Of a stretch of 64,000 nucleotides of DNA, positions 1-8,812 are shown piece after piece. Within the stretch, counting starts at the first letter, position 1; each line of letters starts with the position of its first letter. The translations under genes and the position numbers were made by a program. The stretch comes from Paraburkholderia sp. SOS3. GTDB lineage: Bacteria > Pseudomonadota > Gammaproteobacteria > Burkholderiales > Burkholderiaceae. The notes below the pieces were generated by a model. It searched no databases. It saw only the letters and a program-made list of their open reading frames with translations, and was not told where the DNA came from. The stretch lies in the NCBI RefSeq assembly GCF_001922345.1, contig NZ_CP018811.1:2542001-2606000 (forward strand). Direction: 5' to 3'.

Positions 1-59
1 GATGACATGAAGTCGTCTGCGCCGAAACACCAATAATTTCACCTGGAAAGGAGTTTAAA

Positions 60-464
60 ATGTATACGAAAGACGTCCTGACAACTTTGGAAATTGGCCA
101 GATAATGGCCTCTGCGCGCGCTGAGGCCGCGCTAAACAAATTACCAGTCAGCATTGCGGTAGTTGACGACGGCGGTCACCCACTCGCGCTCGAAAGAACC
201 GATGATGCCGCCCCGCTCAGCGTCTATGTCGCGATGGAAAAAGCCCGTACTGCTGCCCTTGCCCGCAGAGAGTCGAAGACATTTGAAGACATGATCAACG
301 GCGGCCGCACCGCGTTTCTCTCGGCACCTTCCGTTTGCAGCCTGGAAGGGGCCGTACCGGTGATCGTCAACGGTCGCGTGTTGGGGGCCGTGGGAGTATC
401 CGGAGCGACCGCATCCGATGACGCAAGCGTTGCACGTGCGGGGGCAAAAGGTGTGGTCCCTTGA
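60..464 (+). CDS. GlcG/HbpS-family (DUF336) protein
   Basis: A 134-residue protein of the GlcG/HbpS (DUF336) family, a small alpha/beta fold that in some members binds haem or sits beside oxidoreductases. The family pattern is clear: an N-terminal helix, the AVVDDGGHPLALERTD segment (about residues 34-49), a KARTAALARRES helix, and the GAVPVIVNGRVLGAVGVSG strand-turn near residues 98-116. Length is normal for the family and it is complete. The start is well supported by GGAAAGGAG seven bases upstream of ATG. No signal peptide is seen, so it is probably cytoplasmic. It stands alone; whatever lies upstream is outside the window. Haem binding is not shown by the sequence, so the exact role stays open. 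Confidence 0.85.
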   Translation: MYTKDVLTTLEIGQIMASARAEAALNKLPVSIAVVDDGGHPLALERTDDAAPLSVYVAMEKARTAALARRESKTFEDMINGGRTAFLSAPSVCSLEGAVPVIVNGRVLGAVGVSGATASDDASVARAGAKGVVP

Positions 465-796
465 TACTGTGTTTGGTAAGACCTGTAGTGCCTGAGCATA
501 GACGTCGAAGGACGACCGCCTTGATAGAGTTCGATTGCTATCGGGATAGCGCCGGTTCAATCGCAGCTTCGCGCCTTTTCGGAGAATCGGATGTACGCTT
601 CCGTCCACTGTAGTCCGACCAGCTTCGACGGGTTCGGCCGGTTGCGGATTTCGTGCTCTGAAGCATCGTCTCCGTGCTTCCGATCACGCCATCTGCGATG
701 AGCGGCCCCGGTAAGCAGTGCCATGACGTAAGCGGATCTTCGTTTCAATCCATGAATCGGCTATCCGCTTGCTTTCAATGCCACTTCGTCGCCTGA
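465..796. other. Gene-free stretch between GlcG-like gene and AraC regulator
   Basis: No convincing gene. Minus-strand ORFs at 141-608 and 557-748 cross it, but neither matches a family I know and the first overlaps the GlcG-like gene. It must hold the promoter of the AraC gene at 797; no clear -10/-35 pair was found. Confidence 0.4.
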
Positions 797-1870
797 ATGA
801 GCCATCGACATGATGCATCGGCGGATCTTTTATTTAATGACAGAATTGCCGTACGCCAGAAGCAACGTATGAATACTGATGACAGGTTTTACACGTGGAA
901 TGGCATGCCAGTAGATCATCGCGAATGGGTTAACGAGCTATCGATTCACGGCTGGAAATGCCGCCTCGATACTTCGCAGTTCGGCCCATCGCGCTTGAAT
1001 ATTGCACGTGCAGGTCAGGCTCTCATCTCGAGCGTAGAGGCAGCGTGGTTCGCAGTTTCGCCGGGATCGCCCCATCCCAGTGCAGCCTGGAATGAGGAGC
1101 GTCTAATCGTGCAGGTGGTGAAAAGCGGCGTGCTGTTCATCGAACAACTCGGACAAACGTCGGAGGTCGGACCGGGAGATGTTGTGGTGCTGGACCCGCA
1201 ACGTAGGTTCACTGAGGCGTTTCGCGAAACGACACGCATGTCAGTGCTAAGCATTCCAAAATCCTCCTTACGCGAGCGAGGATTACCCGATAGATTGCCA
1301 ATGCTTTTGCGCCCAAACCCCGCTTTGGCAGACGTCGATGCAGTGCGCGGCCTGGTGCTCTATCTGGCCTCTTTATCGGACAGGGCCAGCGAGTCGATAC
1401 TCTCGCGGCTAGGGGAACAGTGTATCGACCTGATGGAAGTCCTTGTCGATGACCGTGCCGATCCAGCCATGCATCGATCGGTCGCGGCTAACACATTGCT
1501 CGCGAAACGACACATCGCGCGACATCTCGCCGACCCTGATCTGAACGCCGAGCGAATCGCGGCCGAACTGAATATGTCCAGAAGCACTCTCGAACGGGTA
1601 TTGCGGGCCAGCGGCCTGTCGGTAATGAGCTATGTGTGGTCGTTACGGCTCGAGCGGGCAGCGCAGCGATTAGTTAGCGATACGTCGCATGGCGCGATAA
1701 AAAAAATCCTGTTTCAATGCGGCTTCTCGAACCATGCTCACTTTAGCCGTGCGTTCAAAGCTCATTACGGCATGACACCACGCGAGTATGCGGCAGAACA
1801 TAAAGAGGCGCGCAGCGCAACGATGCAACAAACGCCGAGACACAATGTGGCAGGCATGGGGCCGTCGTGA
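797..1870 (+). CDS. AraC-family transcriptional regulator
   Basis: A 357-residue AraC/XylS regulator. The C-terminal third (about residues 235-335) holds two helix-turn-helix units: LNAERIAAELNMSRSTLERV, and the second recognition region with CGFSNHAHFSRAFKAHYGMTPREY, the usual family signature. The N-terminal part resembles the ligand-sensing domain of AraC-binding-like proteins (cupin type, with PGDVVVLDP). The start is uncertain: ATG at 797 has no Shine-Dalgarno site, and ATG at 869 (MNTDDRFYTW) would fit the domain boundary equally well. Its target could be the GlcG-like gene upstream or the transporter at 2233, both on the same strand; the sequence does not decide. The inducer is unknown. 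Confidence 0.88.
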   Translation: MSHRHDASADLLFNDRIAVRQKQRMNTDDRFYTWNGMPVDHREWVNELSIHGWKCRLDTSQFGPSRLNIARAGQALISSVEAAWFAVSPGSPHPSAAWNEERLIVQVVKSGVLFIEQLGQTSEVGPGDVVVLDPQRRFTEAFRETTRMSVLSIPKSSLRERGLPDRLPMLLRPNPALADVDAVRGLVLYLASLSDRASESILSRLGEQCIDLMEVLVDDRADPAMHRSVAANTLLAKRHIARHLADPDLNAERIAAELNMSRSTLERVLRASGLSVMSYVWSLRLERAAQRLVSDTSHGAIKKILFQCGFSNHAHFSRAFKAHYGMTPREYAAEHKEARSATMQQTPRHNVAGMGPS

Positions 1871-2232
1871 GCTGACTCGTTGTCGCCAACGCCACGAAAG
1901 CTTTCTGCCATTCCATTTCTTTTGCGGACTGTACTCCTGCGTCGTGCTTGAACGGCATGGCGCCAGGACCATAACGAACAGAGGCCGCACAGCGCCATCA
2001 GAGTTTACGGCGAAACATCGGGCACCAGCGGAAGCTCCTGGTGCATCTCGTGAGCTGGATTAAAGGGACTTTGCTAGAAGCCCATTGGCCCTACTGATCG
2101 TGGCACCAGATGTTGTTCAAGCCGTCCTGCCTCTGTTGAGCCGGTCGGCAACAAACCGGAACCAGACGTTTTTCAATCAGTCTCGATTCATCCCACCTCC
2201 AACGTGTCGTTTCGCCGATAAGATTCCCCACG
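1871..2232. other. Gene-free stretch upstream of the MHS transporter
   Basis: Short ORFs here (1788-2063, 2085-2297) have no recognisable domain and odd composition. It presumably carries the transporter's promoter, but I see no strong -10/-35 pair or repeat. Confidence 0.35.
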
Positions 2233-3540
2233 ATGACTACCACCGATACTCAAGCCTCTTTCATCCCCCACCGCCCACTAATGGGCAGCGACCATAGAAC
2301 GCTTGTGCTCGCGGCGCTCGGCGGCGCGCTCGAGTTTTACGACTTCGTTATCTACGTGTTTTTCGCGGCGGTGATCGGACAGCTGTTCTTCCCCACATCG
2401 ATTCCCGACTGGTTGCGGCAGGTGCAAACCTTCGGCATTTTCGCGGCCGGTTACATTGCGCGCCCGCTTGGCGGCATCATCATGGCGCACTTCGGCGACC
2501 TCGTCGGGCGCAAGCGGATGTTCATGCTGAGCGTGCTGTTGATGGCGCTGCCGACCCTGCTGATGGGACTTCTGCCCACGTACGACGTGGCCGGTCTGGT
2601 CGCGCCCGTACTGCTGCTCATATGCCGTGTGCTGCAGGGCGCGGCCGTCGGCGGCGAAGTGCCGGGTGCGTGGGTGTTCGTCTCCGAGCATGTGCCGCGC
2701 CGTTACGTCGGTTATGCGTGCGGCACGCTCACAGCCGGTTTGACTGCCGGCATTCTGCTTGGCTCGCTGATCGCATCGGCGGTCAATCATCGCTACGGGC
2801 ATGAGGAAATCGTTGCGTTCGCGTGGCGCATTCCGTTCCTGATCGGCGGACTGTTCGGCCTGCTCGCCGCCTTCATGCGCCGCTGGCTGCAGGAGACGCC
2901 GGTGTTCGTCGAAATGCAGCAGCGCAAGTCGCTTGCGTCCGAAGTGCCGTTGAAGGCCGTGCTGCGCGATCACGGCGGCCCCGTGCTGGTTTCGATGATC
3001 CTCACATGGACGCTGACCGCGGCGATCGTCGTCGTGATCCTGATGACGCCGACGCTGCTGCAAAAGCGCTTTCATCTCGACGCCGCGACGACGCTCGCGG
3101 CGAACTCGGTCGCGACCTTGTGCCTGACGATCGGCTGCGTGATTTTCGGCTCGCTGGCCGGCCGCTTCGGCGCGGCGCGCACGATTTTCGTCGGTTGCCT
3201 GCTGCTTGCGGTGTCGTACTACCTGATGTTCACGCGGGTCGCAGCCGATCCGTCGTCGCTCATTCTGTACTACGCGGTGACGGGCTTTTTCGTCGGCGCT
3301 GTCGCGGCGATTCCAGTGGCGATGGTCAACGCGTTTCCGCCGACCGTGCGTTTCTCGGGCATTTCGTTTTCGTACAACGTCGCTTATGCCGTGTTTGGCG
3401 GGCTGACGCCGATCGCGGTGTCGCTGATGCTGAAGTCGAATCCGGATGCGCCGCAACTGTATGTGGCTGTGCTGTGCGTCGTCGGCGCGCTCGCGGGCTT
3501 CGGCATGCGCGGCTCACGCAGGGCGTATCAGGCGAATTGA
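2233..3540 (+). CDS. MFS transporter, metabolite:H+ symporter (MHS) type
   Basis: A 435-residue inner-membrane transporter of the major facilitator superfamily with about 12 hydrophobic segments. The first helix with LGGALEFYDFVIYVFFA is typical of the metabolite:H+ symporter group (ProP, KgtP, citrate and shikimate carriers), as is GDLVGRKRMFMLSVLLMALP for the 2-3 loop and RVLQGAAVGGEVPGAWVFVSEH for helices 4-5. Length fits the group. These carriers take up organic acids or osmolytes with protons; the substrate cannot be told. ATG at 2233 is used although the Shine-Dalgarno site is poor. The gene is monocistronic, ending 10 bases before a strong terminator. Confidence 0.9.
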   Translation: MTTTDTQASFIPHRPLMGSDHRTLVLAALGGALEFYDFVIYVFFAAVIGQLFFPTSIPDWLRQVQTFGIFAAGYIARPLGGIIMAHFGDLVGRKRMFMLSVLLMALPTLLMGLLPTYDVAGLVAPVLLLICRVLQGAAVGGEVPGAWVFVSEHVPRRYVGYACGTLTAGLTAGILLGSLIASAVNHRYGHEEIVAFAWRIPFLIGGLFGLLAAFMRRWLQETPVFVEMQQRKSLASEVPLKAVLRDHGGPVLVSMILTWTLTAAIVVVILMTPTLLQKRFHLDAATTLAANSVATLCLTIGCVIFGSLAGRFGAARTIFVGCLLLAVSYYLMFTRVAADPSSLILYYAVTGFFVGAVAAIPVAMVNAFPPTVRFSGISFSYNVAYAVFGGLTPIAVSLMLKSNPDAPQLYVAVLCVVGALAGFGMRGSRRAYQAN

Positions 3541-3550
3541 ACGAAAGGAG

Positions 3551-3585
3551 AGCCGCGCAATGGAAATACAGCGGCGCGGCTTTTT
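3551..3585 (+). terminator. Rho-independent terminator after MHS transporter
   Basis: Perfect 8-bp inverted repeat AGCCGCGC (3551-3558) / GCGCGGCT (3574-3581), 15-nt loop, then a run of T (3581-3585). It lies 10 bases past the transporter stop codon. Confidence 0.85.
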
Positions 3586-3641
3586 CATCCTGCAGATTTA
3601 GCATCGGCCGGTATTGCTGCCAGCCGAGGTAGCGGGATCAA

Positions 3642-3980
3642 TCACAGCTCCTGCCACACCGCCTGCCCGCTACCGTTGCCGTTGATTGTGAAACGCCAAT
3701 CGTCTATGAACCGGAACTTCCCGTCAGCGCCCTTTTGTACCTCGATATGCCCTTCACCGCCACAGAGCTTTCCGGCCGCCGTGACTTGCTGGAAGAGCAC
3801 CTTCAAACGGTCTTCTTGCTCGATCTGGCCGATGATCGCACCAAGCACCACGCCGCCACCGTGGTAGGTCGCGCGGATCACCTGACCGTTCTGCTCGAAT
3901 GTGAAGATCGTCTCTCCGGCTTTGGCATCACCGGCCGTATTGCTAATCAGGGTAAATTGCTTTCCATCCAGGTCAAGCAT
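3642..3980 (-). CDS. Small orphan protein, resembles entries loosely named n-acetylglutamate synthase
   Basis: A 112-residue protein with no signal peptide or membrane segment. It starts MLDLDGKQFTLISNTAGD and contains GETIFTFEQNGQVIRATYHGGG, G.IIGQIEQED and FIDDWRFT; this run of short beta strands resembles small proteins found in several phyla whose database names (n-acetylglutamate synthase) are probably mislabels, because no GNAT fold is evident. It looks like a compact beta-sheet protein. It is a single gene, facing the MHS transporter tail to tail. Function unknown. Confidence 0.7.
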   Translation of the reverse strand: MLDLDGKQFTLISNTAGDAKAGETIFTFEQNGQVIRATYHGGGVVLGAIIGQIEQEDRLKVLFQQVTAAGKLCGGEGHIEVQKGADGKFRFIDDWRFTINGNGSGQAVWQEL

Positions 3981-4304
3981 ATGGGCCTCGCTCGGTTCGT
4001 TCGCAGGGTGAATGAATTCCGCTCGTATGACATCGCTCTAGCGGAGGTTGTGAGAACGAGGAAACTATAGGTACAAGCGTCCAAATCAACAATCGTCCAA
4101 AATGACAAAAATCGAGTCATTTACGACAGGTGCCCTGCCATAGGAATCCTGGACAGAAACGAGTGTGAATGTTTCGGAGCAGTTCTCCTCTTGAGGCGCG
4201 AGGTGTGTGCCGCGCCGGTCTCGGTGGTTTGCATGCGAATGTCATTAAATCCTGCGGGCAATACAATTTTCGCCTTGGCTCGCAGTATCCAAACCACCAT
4301 ATTT
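3981..4304. other. Gene-free stretch between small orphan gene and aldehyde dehydrogenase
   Basis: Holds only a 63-codon minus-strand ORF (4117-4308) whose ATG overlaps the dehydrogenase stop but whose product is Cys/Trp/Arg-rich with no family match. It is likely the 5' region of the gene ending at 3642. No clear promoter or terminator recognised. Confidence 0.4.
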
Positions 4305-5687
4305 TCATGAGGGTTCTATCTGCGCGACACGCACCAGTTTGCGATTGACGAATTCGGCAATGCCCAGTTCCGACAATTCACGGCCGAAGCCAGAATTCTT
4401 GACGCCACCGAACGGGACTTCCGGTCCAGCGTTGACAAACGAATTGATGAACACCATACCGGCCTCGATACGATCAGCCACCCGCTTCGCGCGCTCGATA
4501 TCAGCACTGAATACCGACGAGCCGAGGCCGAATTTCGTTGCGTTCGCGATGTGGATCGCTTCATCCTCGGTGTCCACGACATGAAACGACAGCACCGGGC
4601 CAAAGGCTTCCTGATGGAAGAACGGGTTGTCCCCGGCGATATCGGTGATGATGGTCGGTTCGACATAGAAGCCGGGCCGGTTCATGCGCCGGCCGCCGCA
4701 AACAATGCGTGCTCCGGCAGCCTTCGCGGCGTGAATCTGCGCAATCAGCCCGTCGACGGCGCGCTCCGACACGAGCGGCCCGATGGCCGACGCCGGATCG
4801 GACGGCTCACCCACCGGCAGCGCGGCGTACTGTTCGACCAGTATCTGCAGAATCTGCGCGCCGCGTTCCCTGCCCACGACGATCATCCGCTTGATCGACG
4901 CGCAGGCTTGCCCGCTATTGATCATGCGTCCGAGTACACATTGCCTGACCGCCTGCTCGATGGGCGCGTCCTCGAGGACGATCGCAGGATCGCTGCCGCC
5001 GAGTTCGAGCACGACTTTCTTCAGGTTGCGCCCTGCCCGTTCGGCGACTGCGGCGCCAGCGCGCTCGCTGCCGGTCAATGTCACGCCACGGATCCGGAAG
5101 TCGTCGATCAGACATCCGGCCTGCTCGACGGTGCAGAAGAGGTTCGTGTACACGCCTTCCGGCGTTCCCGCTTCGACGAACAGACGCGCAAAGGCGAGCG
5201 CCGATTGCGGCACCTCCTGCGCCTGCTTCATCAGCAGTACATTGCCTGCGGCAATCTGCGGCGCGGCGACGCGCGCGATCTGATAATACGGGAAGTTCCA
5301 CGGCTCGATGGCGAGCAGTGCGCCGATCGGCTCGGTGATGATGACCGCGTCCGGCACGTCGGGCACCGCCCGCGGCTGCAGAAACGTTCCGGCATGCTTG
5401 CCGTAGTAAGCAAGAATATCCGCCGCAAGGTCGACTTCGTAATAGGCCTGGCCGATTACCTTGCCCATTTCCAGCGTGAGTAGACGTGCATATTCGTCGC
5501 GCTTCGTGCGCAGAATTTCACCCGCGCGCGCAACAAATTGCGCGCGTTGCGTGACGGGCCGATGCTTCCAGTCGCGGTGATAGCGCTCGTGCGCAACGTG
5601 CAGCGCCATCCGTATTTCCTCATCCGTCTGGAACGGAAATTCCTTGAGCAGCTCGCCCGTGGCCGGGTTGACTGTGCGAAAACCCAT
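4305..5687 (-). CDS. NAD(P)-dependent aldehyde dehydrogenase, succinate-semialdehyde dehydrogenase type
   Basis: A 460-residue aldehyde dehydrogenase. Seen: EPWNFPYYQ (oxyanion Asn about 131), LELGGSDPAIV with the general-base Glu about 228, and NSGQACASIKR with the nucleophile Cys about 262; the end has PFGGVKNSGFGRE. The short length, RTVNPATGE start and GQ.CA..KR pattern match Sad/YneI-like enzymes that oxidise succinate semialdehyde, though other small aldehydes are possible. The start is ATG at 5687, preceded by AAAGGAGC; an upstream extension to 5819 would overlap the next gene and lacks a site. It follows the reductase gene by 88 bases and the LysR gene further up, so the three may be co-transcribed. 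Cytoplasmic. Confidence 0.9.
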   Translation of the reverse strand: MGFRTVNPATGELLKEFPFQTDEEIRMALHVAHERYHRDWKHRPVTQRAQFVARAGEILRTKRDEYARLLTLEMGKVIGQAYYEVDLAADILAYYGKHAGTFLQPRAVPDVPDAVIITEPIGALLAIEPWNFPYYQIARVAAPQIAAGNVLLMKQAQEVPQSALAFARLFVEAGTPEGVYTNLFCTVEQAGCLIDDFRIRGVTLTGSERAGAAVAERAGRNLKKVVLELGGSDPAIVLEDAPIEQAVRQCVLGRMINSGQACASIKRMIVVGRERGAQILQILVEQYAALPVGEPSDPASAIGPLVSERAVDGLIAQIHAAKAAGARIVCGGRRMNRPGFYVEPTIITDIAGDNPFFHQEAFGPVLSFHVVDTEDEAIHIANATKFGLGSSVFSADIERAKRVADRIEAGMVFINSFVNAGPEVPFGGVKNSGFGRELSELGIAEFVNRKLVRVAQIEPS

Positions 5688-5775
5688 CGTATTGCTCCTT
5701 TGCGCTTCATTAAGTGCGTTCCAGAATTCAGGAACGGAATCGTTGTGTTCGCCGTCGAGGAGTGGCTGCGGATGC

Positions 5776-6795
5776 TCAGGCCCGCGAGGGAGCGGCAACG
5801 CGCACGACAACCTTGGCATCGCTTTTACCGCTGATCACGCGAACCAGCGCCGCCGGCGCATTCTCGAGCCCGTCGACGATCTGTTCGCGGTAGCGCAGTT
5901 CGCCCGACACGACGAGTGGTACCGCAAACGCACGCCAGTCGATAAAGTTCTGCGGCCGGTCGTGCACGATAAAGCCCTCGATGCGCAGGCGCTTGCGGAC
6001 GACCGGGAAGAGATTCGGGCCAGGTGCGGGCTGCATATCGTTGTATTCGGCGACCATCCCGCACATCACCATTCGCCCGAAATCGTTCAGCAGCGGGAAG
6101 ACTGCGCGCTGCACGGCGCCACCGACATTCTCGAAGTAGACGTCGATGCCTCGCGGACAGGCATCGCGCAGCGCGGCGTGCACGTCCGTGACCGAGCGAT
6201 GATCGATACATGTGTCAGCACCGAGCTCGTGGCACACGTAGCGGCATTTCTCCTCGCCGCCGGCAATGCCGGTCACATGTGCTCCGGCTCGCTTCGCGAG
6301 CTGCACGACCACGGAGCCTACCGCGCCCGACGCGGCTGAAACGACGACCGTCTCGCCGGGCTTCGGCTTGCCGATCTGCGTCAGTCCCGCGAATGCGGTT
6401 GTGCCCGGCATGCCAAGGATGCCGAGGTAGGTCGACCACGGCGCACCGCCGTCCGGTAATAAGGTCAGCGCCGATGCCGGGGAAACGATGTGGCTCTGCC
6501 AGCCCCGTGCACCAAGTACGATCTGGCCGGGGATAAAGTCGGGATGGCGCGACGCGACCACTTCGCCAATGGTCTCGCCGGTCATCGGCTCGCCGAGCTT
6601 CACCGACGGCGCGTACGATCTGGCATCGTCCATGCGTCCCCGCATGTAGGGGTCGATCGAGAGCCATAGGGTTCGGGTGAGAACTTCGCCGTCATCGGGC
6701 TCAGGCATTGCGCCCTCGACAACGGCGAAGTTGCCGGCTGTCGGCTCCCCGTGCGGGCGGCTGCGCAGAATGACGGAACGGCTGATTCCGCTCAT
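5776..6795 (-). CDS. NADP-dependent MDR oxidoreductase (CurA-like)
   Basis: A 339-residue medium-chain reductase of the zinc-free CurA/leukotriene-B4-reductase group, which reduces activated C=C bonds with NADPH. Seen: the LWLSIDPYMRGRM segment near the N-terminus, typical of this group, the nucleotide-binding VVVSAASGAVGSVVVQLAK, and no structural zinc cysteine cluster. Start: ATG at 6795 (MSGISRSVIL) has GGAG nine bases upstream; an upstream TTG at 6822 is less likely. The physiological substrate is unknown. It lies between a LysR regulator (185 bases upstream) and an aldehyde dehydrogenase (88 bases downstream) on one strand, suggesting a small detoxification or carbonyl-metabolism operon. 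Confidence 0.88.
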   Translation of the reverse strand: MSGISRSVILRSRPHGEPTAGNFAVVEGAMPEPDDGEVLTRTLWLSIDPYMRGRMDDARSYAPSVKLGEPMTGETIGEVVASRHPDFIPGQIVLGARGWQSHIVSPASALTLLPDGGAPWSTYLGILGMPGTTAFAGLTQIGKPKPGETVVVSAASGAVGSVVVQLAKRAGAHVTGIAGGEEKCRYVCHELGADTCIDHRSVTDVHAALRDACPRGIDVYFENVGGAVQRAVFPLLNDFGRMVMCGMVAEYNDMQPAPGPNLFPVVRKRLRIEGFIVHDRPQNFIDWRAFAVPLVVSGELRYREQIVDGLENAPAALVRVISGKSDAKVVVRVAAPSRA

Positions 6796-6980
6796 GGGTT
6801 GCATCTCCGTATGAATCGGCAAGCGCAGCGATACGTCGAATTGGACGCAATCTCCATCTGCGATGCGTTGGCTCGATCCTACGGAGGCCCGCGCGAAAGA
6901 TTAGCGCCCTTGGCCACAGTTGACTCGTGCATCAGATGCAGCAATTCAACGGGATCGACGCGCGATGGGTGGCGGGCGGA

Positions 6981-7883
6981 CTACCAGGGCTGGACCTTGA
7001 ACCTGTCGACGATCCAGTCGATGAAGACGCGCGTTTTGAGCGGTGTGTAACGCGCGGACGGACGAACGAGGTGGACACCTCCGCCGTGAGTAAACTGCCA
7101 GTCGGACAGGATCGGCACGAGCTGGCCGCTGGCGAGTTCGTCGACGATCAGCCAGCGGGCGCAGACCGTGATGCCGATACCCGCTACAGCGGCACAGACG
7201 AGACTGGACGAATCGTCGGCCGTCATCCGGAACGGGAGGCGCACGGTATGCACTGTGTCGCCGTTGCGGAACTTCCATTCCGGGTAGCCTTCGAGTCGCG
7301 GATTGGCGAGACAGACATGCATAGCCAGCTGATCAGGCGTTTCGGGCGTGCCATGCTGCGCAAGATAGGCACGCGACGCGACCGCGAGGCGCTCGTTCGA
7401 TGCAAGCTGGCGGGCAATCAGCCGGCTGTCGGACAGATTGCCGAGGCGAATCGCAAGATCGAAGCGCTCGTGGATCAGATCGACGTAACGGTCGGAGTAT
7501 TCGGCTTCGATGGTCACCTTCGGATAGGCCGCGAGGAACCCGGGTAGCAGCGGCGCGATACGGCGCTGGCCGAAGGTGGCCGGGAGTGCGATACGTAGCG
7601 AACCCGAGGCGATGCTGCTGGTCTCGGTGGCTTCGTTGCGGGCCTCTTCCATCATCGATAGGGCCGAACGCATGCGGCGATACAAGAGATTACCCGCTTC
7701 GGTCGGCGCAAGACGGCGGGTGCTGCGTTCAAGCAGACGGGTAGCGAGACGTGCTTCGAGCGCGCTGACCCGCCGGGAAACGATGGATGCGTCGCGGTTC
7801 AGCACATCGCTCGCCGCGGCAAAGCTTCCCCCCTCGAATGTTGCGAGAAATGCCAGTACTTCATCGAATTCGGCGCCGTCCAT
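6981..7883 (-). CDS. LysR-family transcriptional regulator
   Basis: A 300-residue LysR regulator. The N-terminal winged helix-turn-helix is plain: FEGGSFAAASDVLNRDASIV followed by SRRVSALEARLATRLLERST and RRLAPTEAG. The remainder is the periplasmic-binding-like effector domain with GSLRIALPATFGQRRIAPLL and DLAIRLGNLSDS. It belongs to the CrgA/DsdC-like broad group common in Burkholderia. It is on the same strand as, and upstream of, the reductase and dehydrogenase genes rather than divergent from them, which is less usual for LysR control, so autoregulated operon control is only an inference. Effector unknown. Confidence 0.9.
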   Translation of the reverse strand: MDGAEFDEVLAFLATFEGGSFAAASDVLNRDASIVSRRVSALEARLATRLLERSTRRLAPTEAGNLLYRRMRSALSMMEEARNEATETSSIASGSLRIALPATFGQRRIAPLLPGFLAAYPKVTIEAEYSDRYVDLIHERFDLAIRLGNLSDSRLIARQLASNERLAVASRAYLAQHGTPETPDQLAMHVCLANPRLEGYPEWKFRNGDTVHTVRLPFRMTADDSSSLVCAAVAGIGITVCARWLIVDELASGQLVPILSDWQFTHGGGVHLVRPSARYTPLKTRVFIDWIVDRFKVQPW

Positions 7884-8329
7884 TTCAGCTCCATAGTTGT
7901 TCGACAGGATGGAGCCACCGAGCTCCCAGGTTTCGATTATCTCCAGTCCGACTGGAGACTGAGGTCGCCAGCCAGCTGATTGCAGACCGCTCTACCGCCA
8001 ATAACGGTAACCGCGGCGCCGTCCCCACCCGTATCTTCAGTTTGTTCGCTGTCCGCGCACAGGTGCAAGTCGACGCTTGTTACTTTCATGTCATTCACGC
8101 TGACATGCGGCCCCGTGAGCCCGCAAGTTACATCCCAATTGCTTGCGTTGCTCGTTGTCCGTCGGCCCCACATGATAGGCACGTCCGACTGCCCGCGTCC
8201 GGCGCCCGAACTTTCAAATTCCATCGAATCGGCTCGTTGCACGTCGGCATCGAAGCTGCTTTCGCGCTATGTGTTCCGCGCGACGATACAACGCGACGAT
8301 TTAGTAGCGTCAGAGATCGAACTCGAAGT
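7884..8329. other. Gene-poor stretch between LysR gene and CobW remnant
   Basis: Several frames are open for about 100 codons (for example 7937-8242 minus) but none shows a known domain, and there is no Shine-Dalgarno site. Composition is less GC-biased at third positions than the neighbours. Next to a gene remnant, this is most likely decayed sequence plus the LysR promoter. Confidence 0.4.
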
Positions 8330-8794
8330 CTACGTTTGAACTGGATTCGCACACTCGCCAAGCGCGCCGGAGATGTTTTCCATCCAGTCGAGCGTTTGCT
8401 CCCAGTCCGGCGTGTCGCGAGAGCGCGCGCAGAAGATGCGCACACGCGGATGCAGCAGCGCACGACGCGATTCACGCTGAAACGACGGAGCCGTCCACTC
8501 ATGCAACGGATCGGCTTGCGTATCGCCGAACGCTTCACGCGCGCGATCGCGGACTGAATCGGCATCGACGACTTGCGCCAGCGGATTGAATCCCACGATG
8601 CTTTCGCGCGCGAGTCGCCGTTGTTCCGCACTGGCGAGATCGAGCTTCGTCATCGCGATTGTGTGCGCTGCGCCGAGTTGCGCGGCAACGTTGTCGAACT
8701 CGTCCACGTCGAGCGGCGGCCGATCCGCTCGAACGCGCTCTCCGTTATCGACCCGCAACGGCCCTGACCCAAACCCGCCGCACGCACCTCGCAC
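8330..8794 (-). pseudogene. Remnant of a CobW/P47K-type GTPase (metallochaperone family)
   Basis: The reading frame encodes a fragment that looks like the back half of a CobW-family GTPase: DEFDNVAAQLGAAHTIAMTKLDLASAEQ contains the G4-like T/NKxD motif (TKLD), followed by the FNPLAQVVDAD turn, and HPRVRIFCARSRDTPDWEQT resembles the start of the CobW C-terminal domain. The P-loop half and CXCC metal motif that should precede it are absent; the frame instead begins right after the stop of the neighbouring oxidoreductase gene. No start site is seen. I read this as a 5'-truncated gene left by a deletion or rearrangement. A different Burkholderia protein family is possible. Confidence 0.55.
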
Positions 8795-8812
8795 GAGGCA
8801 TTCACGCCCGCC

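Noticed and set aside
557..748. 63-codon minus-strand frame upstream of the AraC gene
   Set aside because: No ribosome site and no match to any transposase or known tail that I could name.
2278..3456. Long minus-strand frame opposite the MHS transporter
   Set aside because: Arg/His-rich shadow of a high-GC gene; no domain. The same holds for 4551-5483 +, 15914-17722 +, 43111-45195 + and 60192-61634 +.
4117..4308. 63-codon ORF with ATGA overlap to the aldehyde dehydrogenase stop
   Set aside because: Product is rich in Cys, Trp and Arg, with no family; its codon use is unlike the neighbours. Overlap seems chance.
7937..8242. 101-codon minus-strand frame next to the CobW remnant
   Set aside because: No recognisable domain, weak codon bias, no start site.
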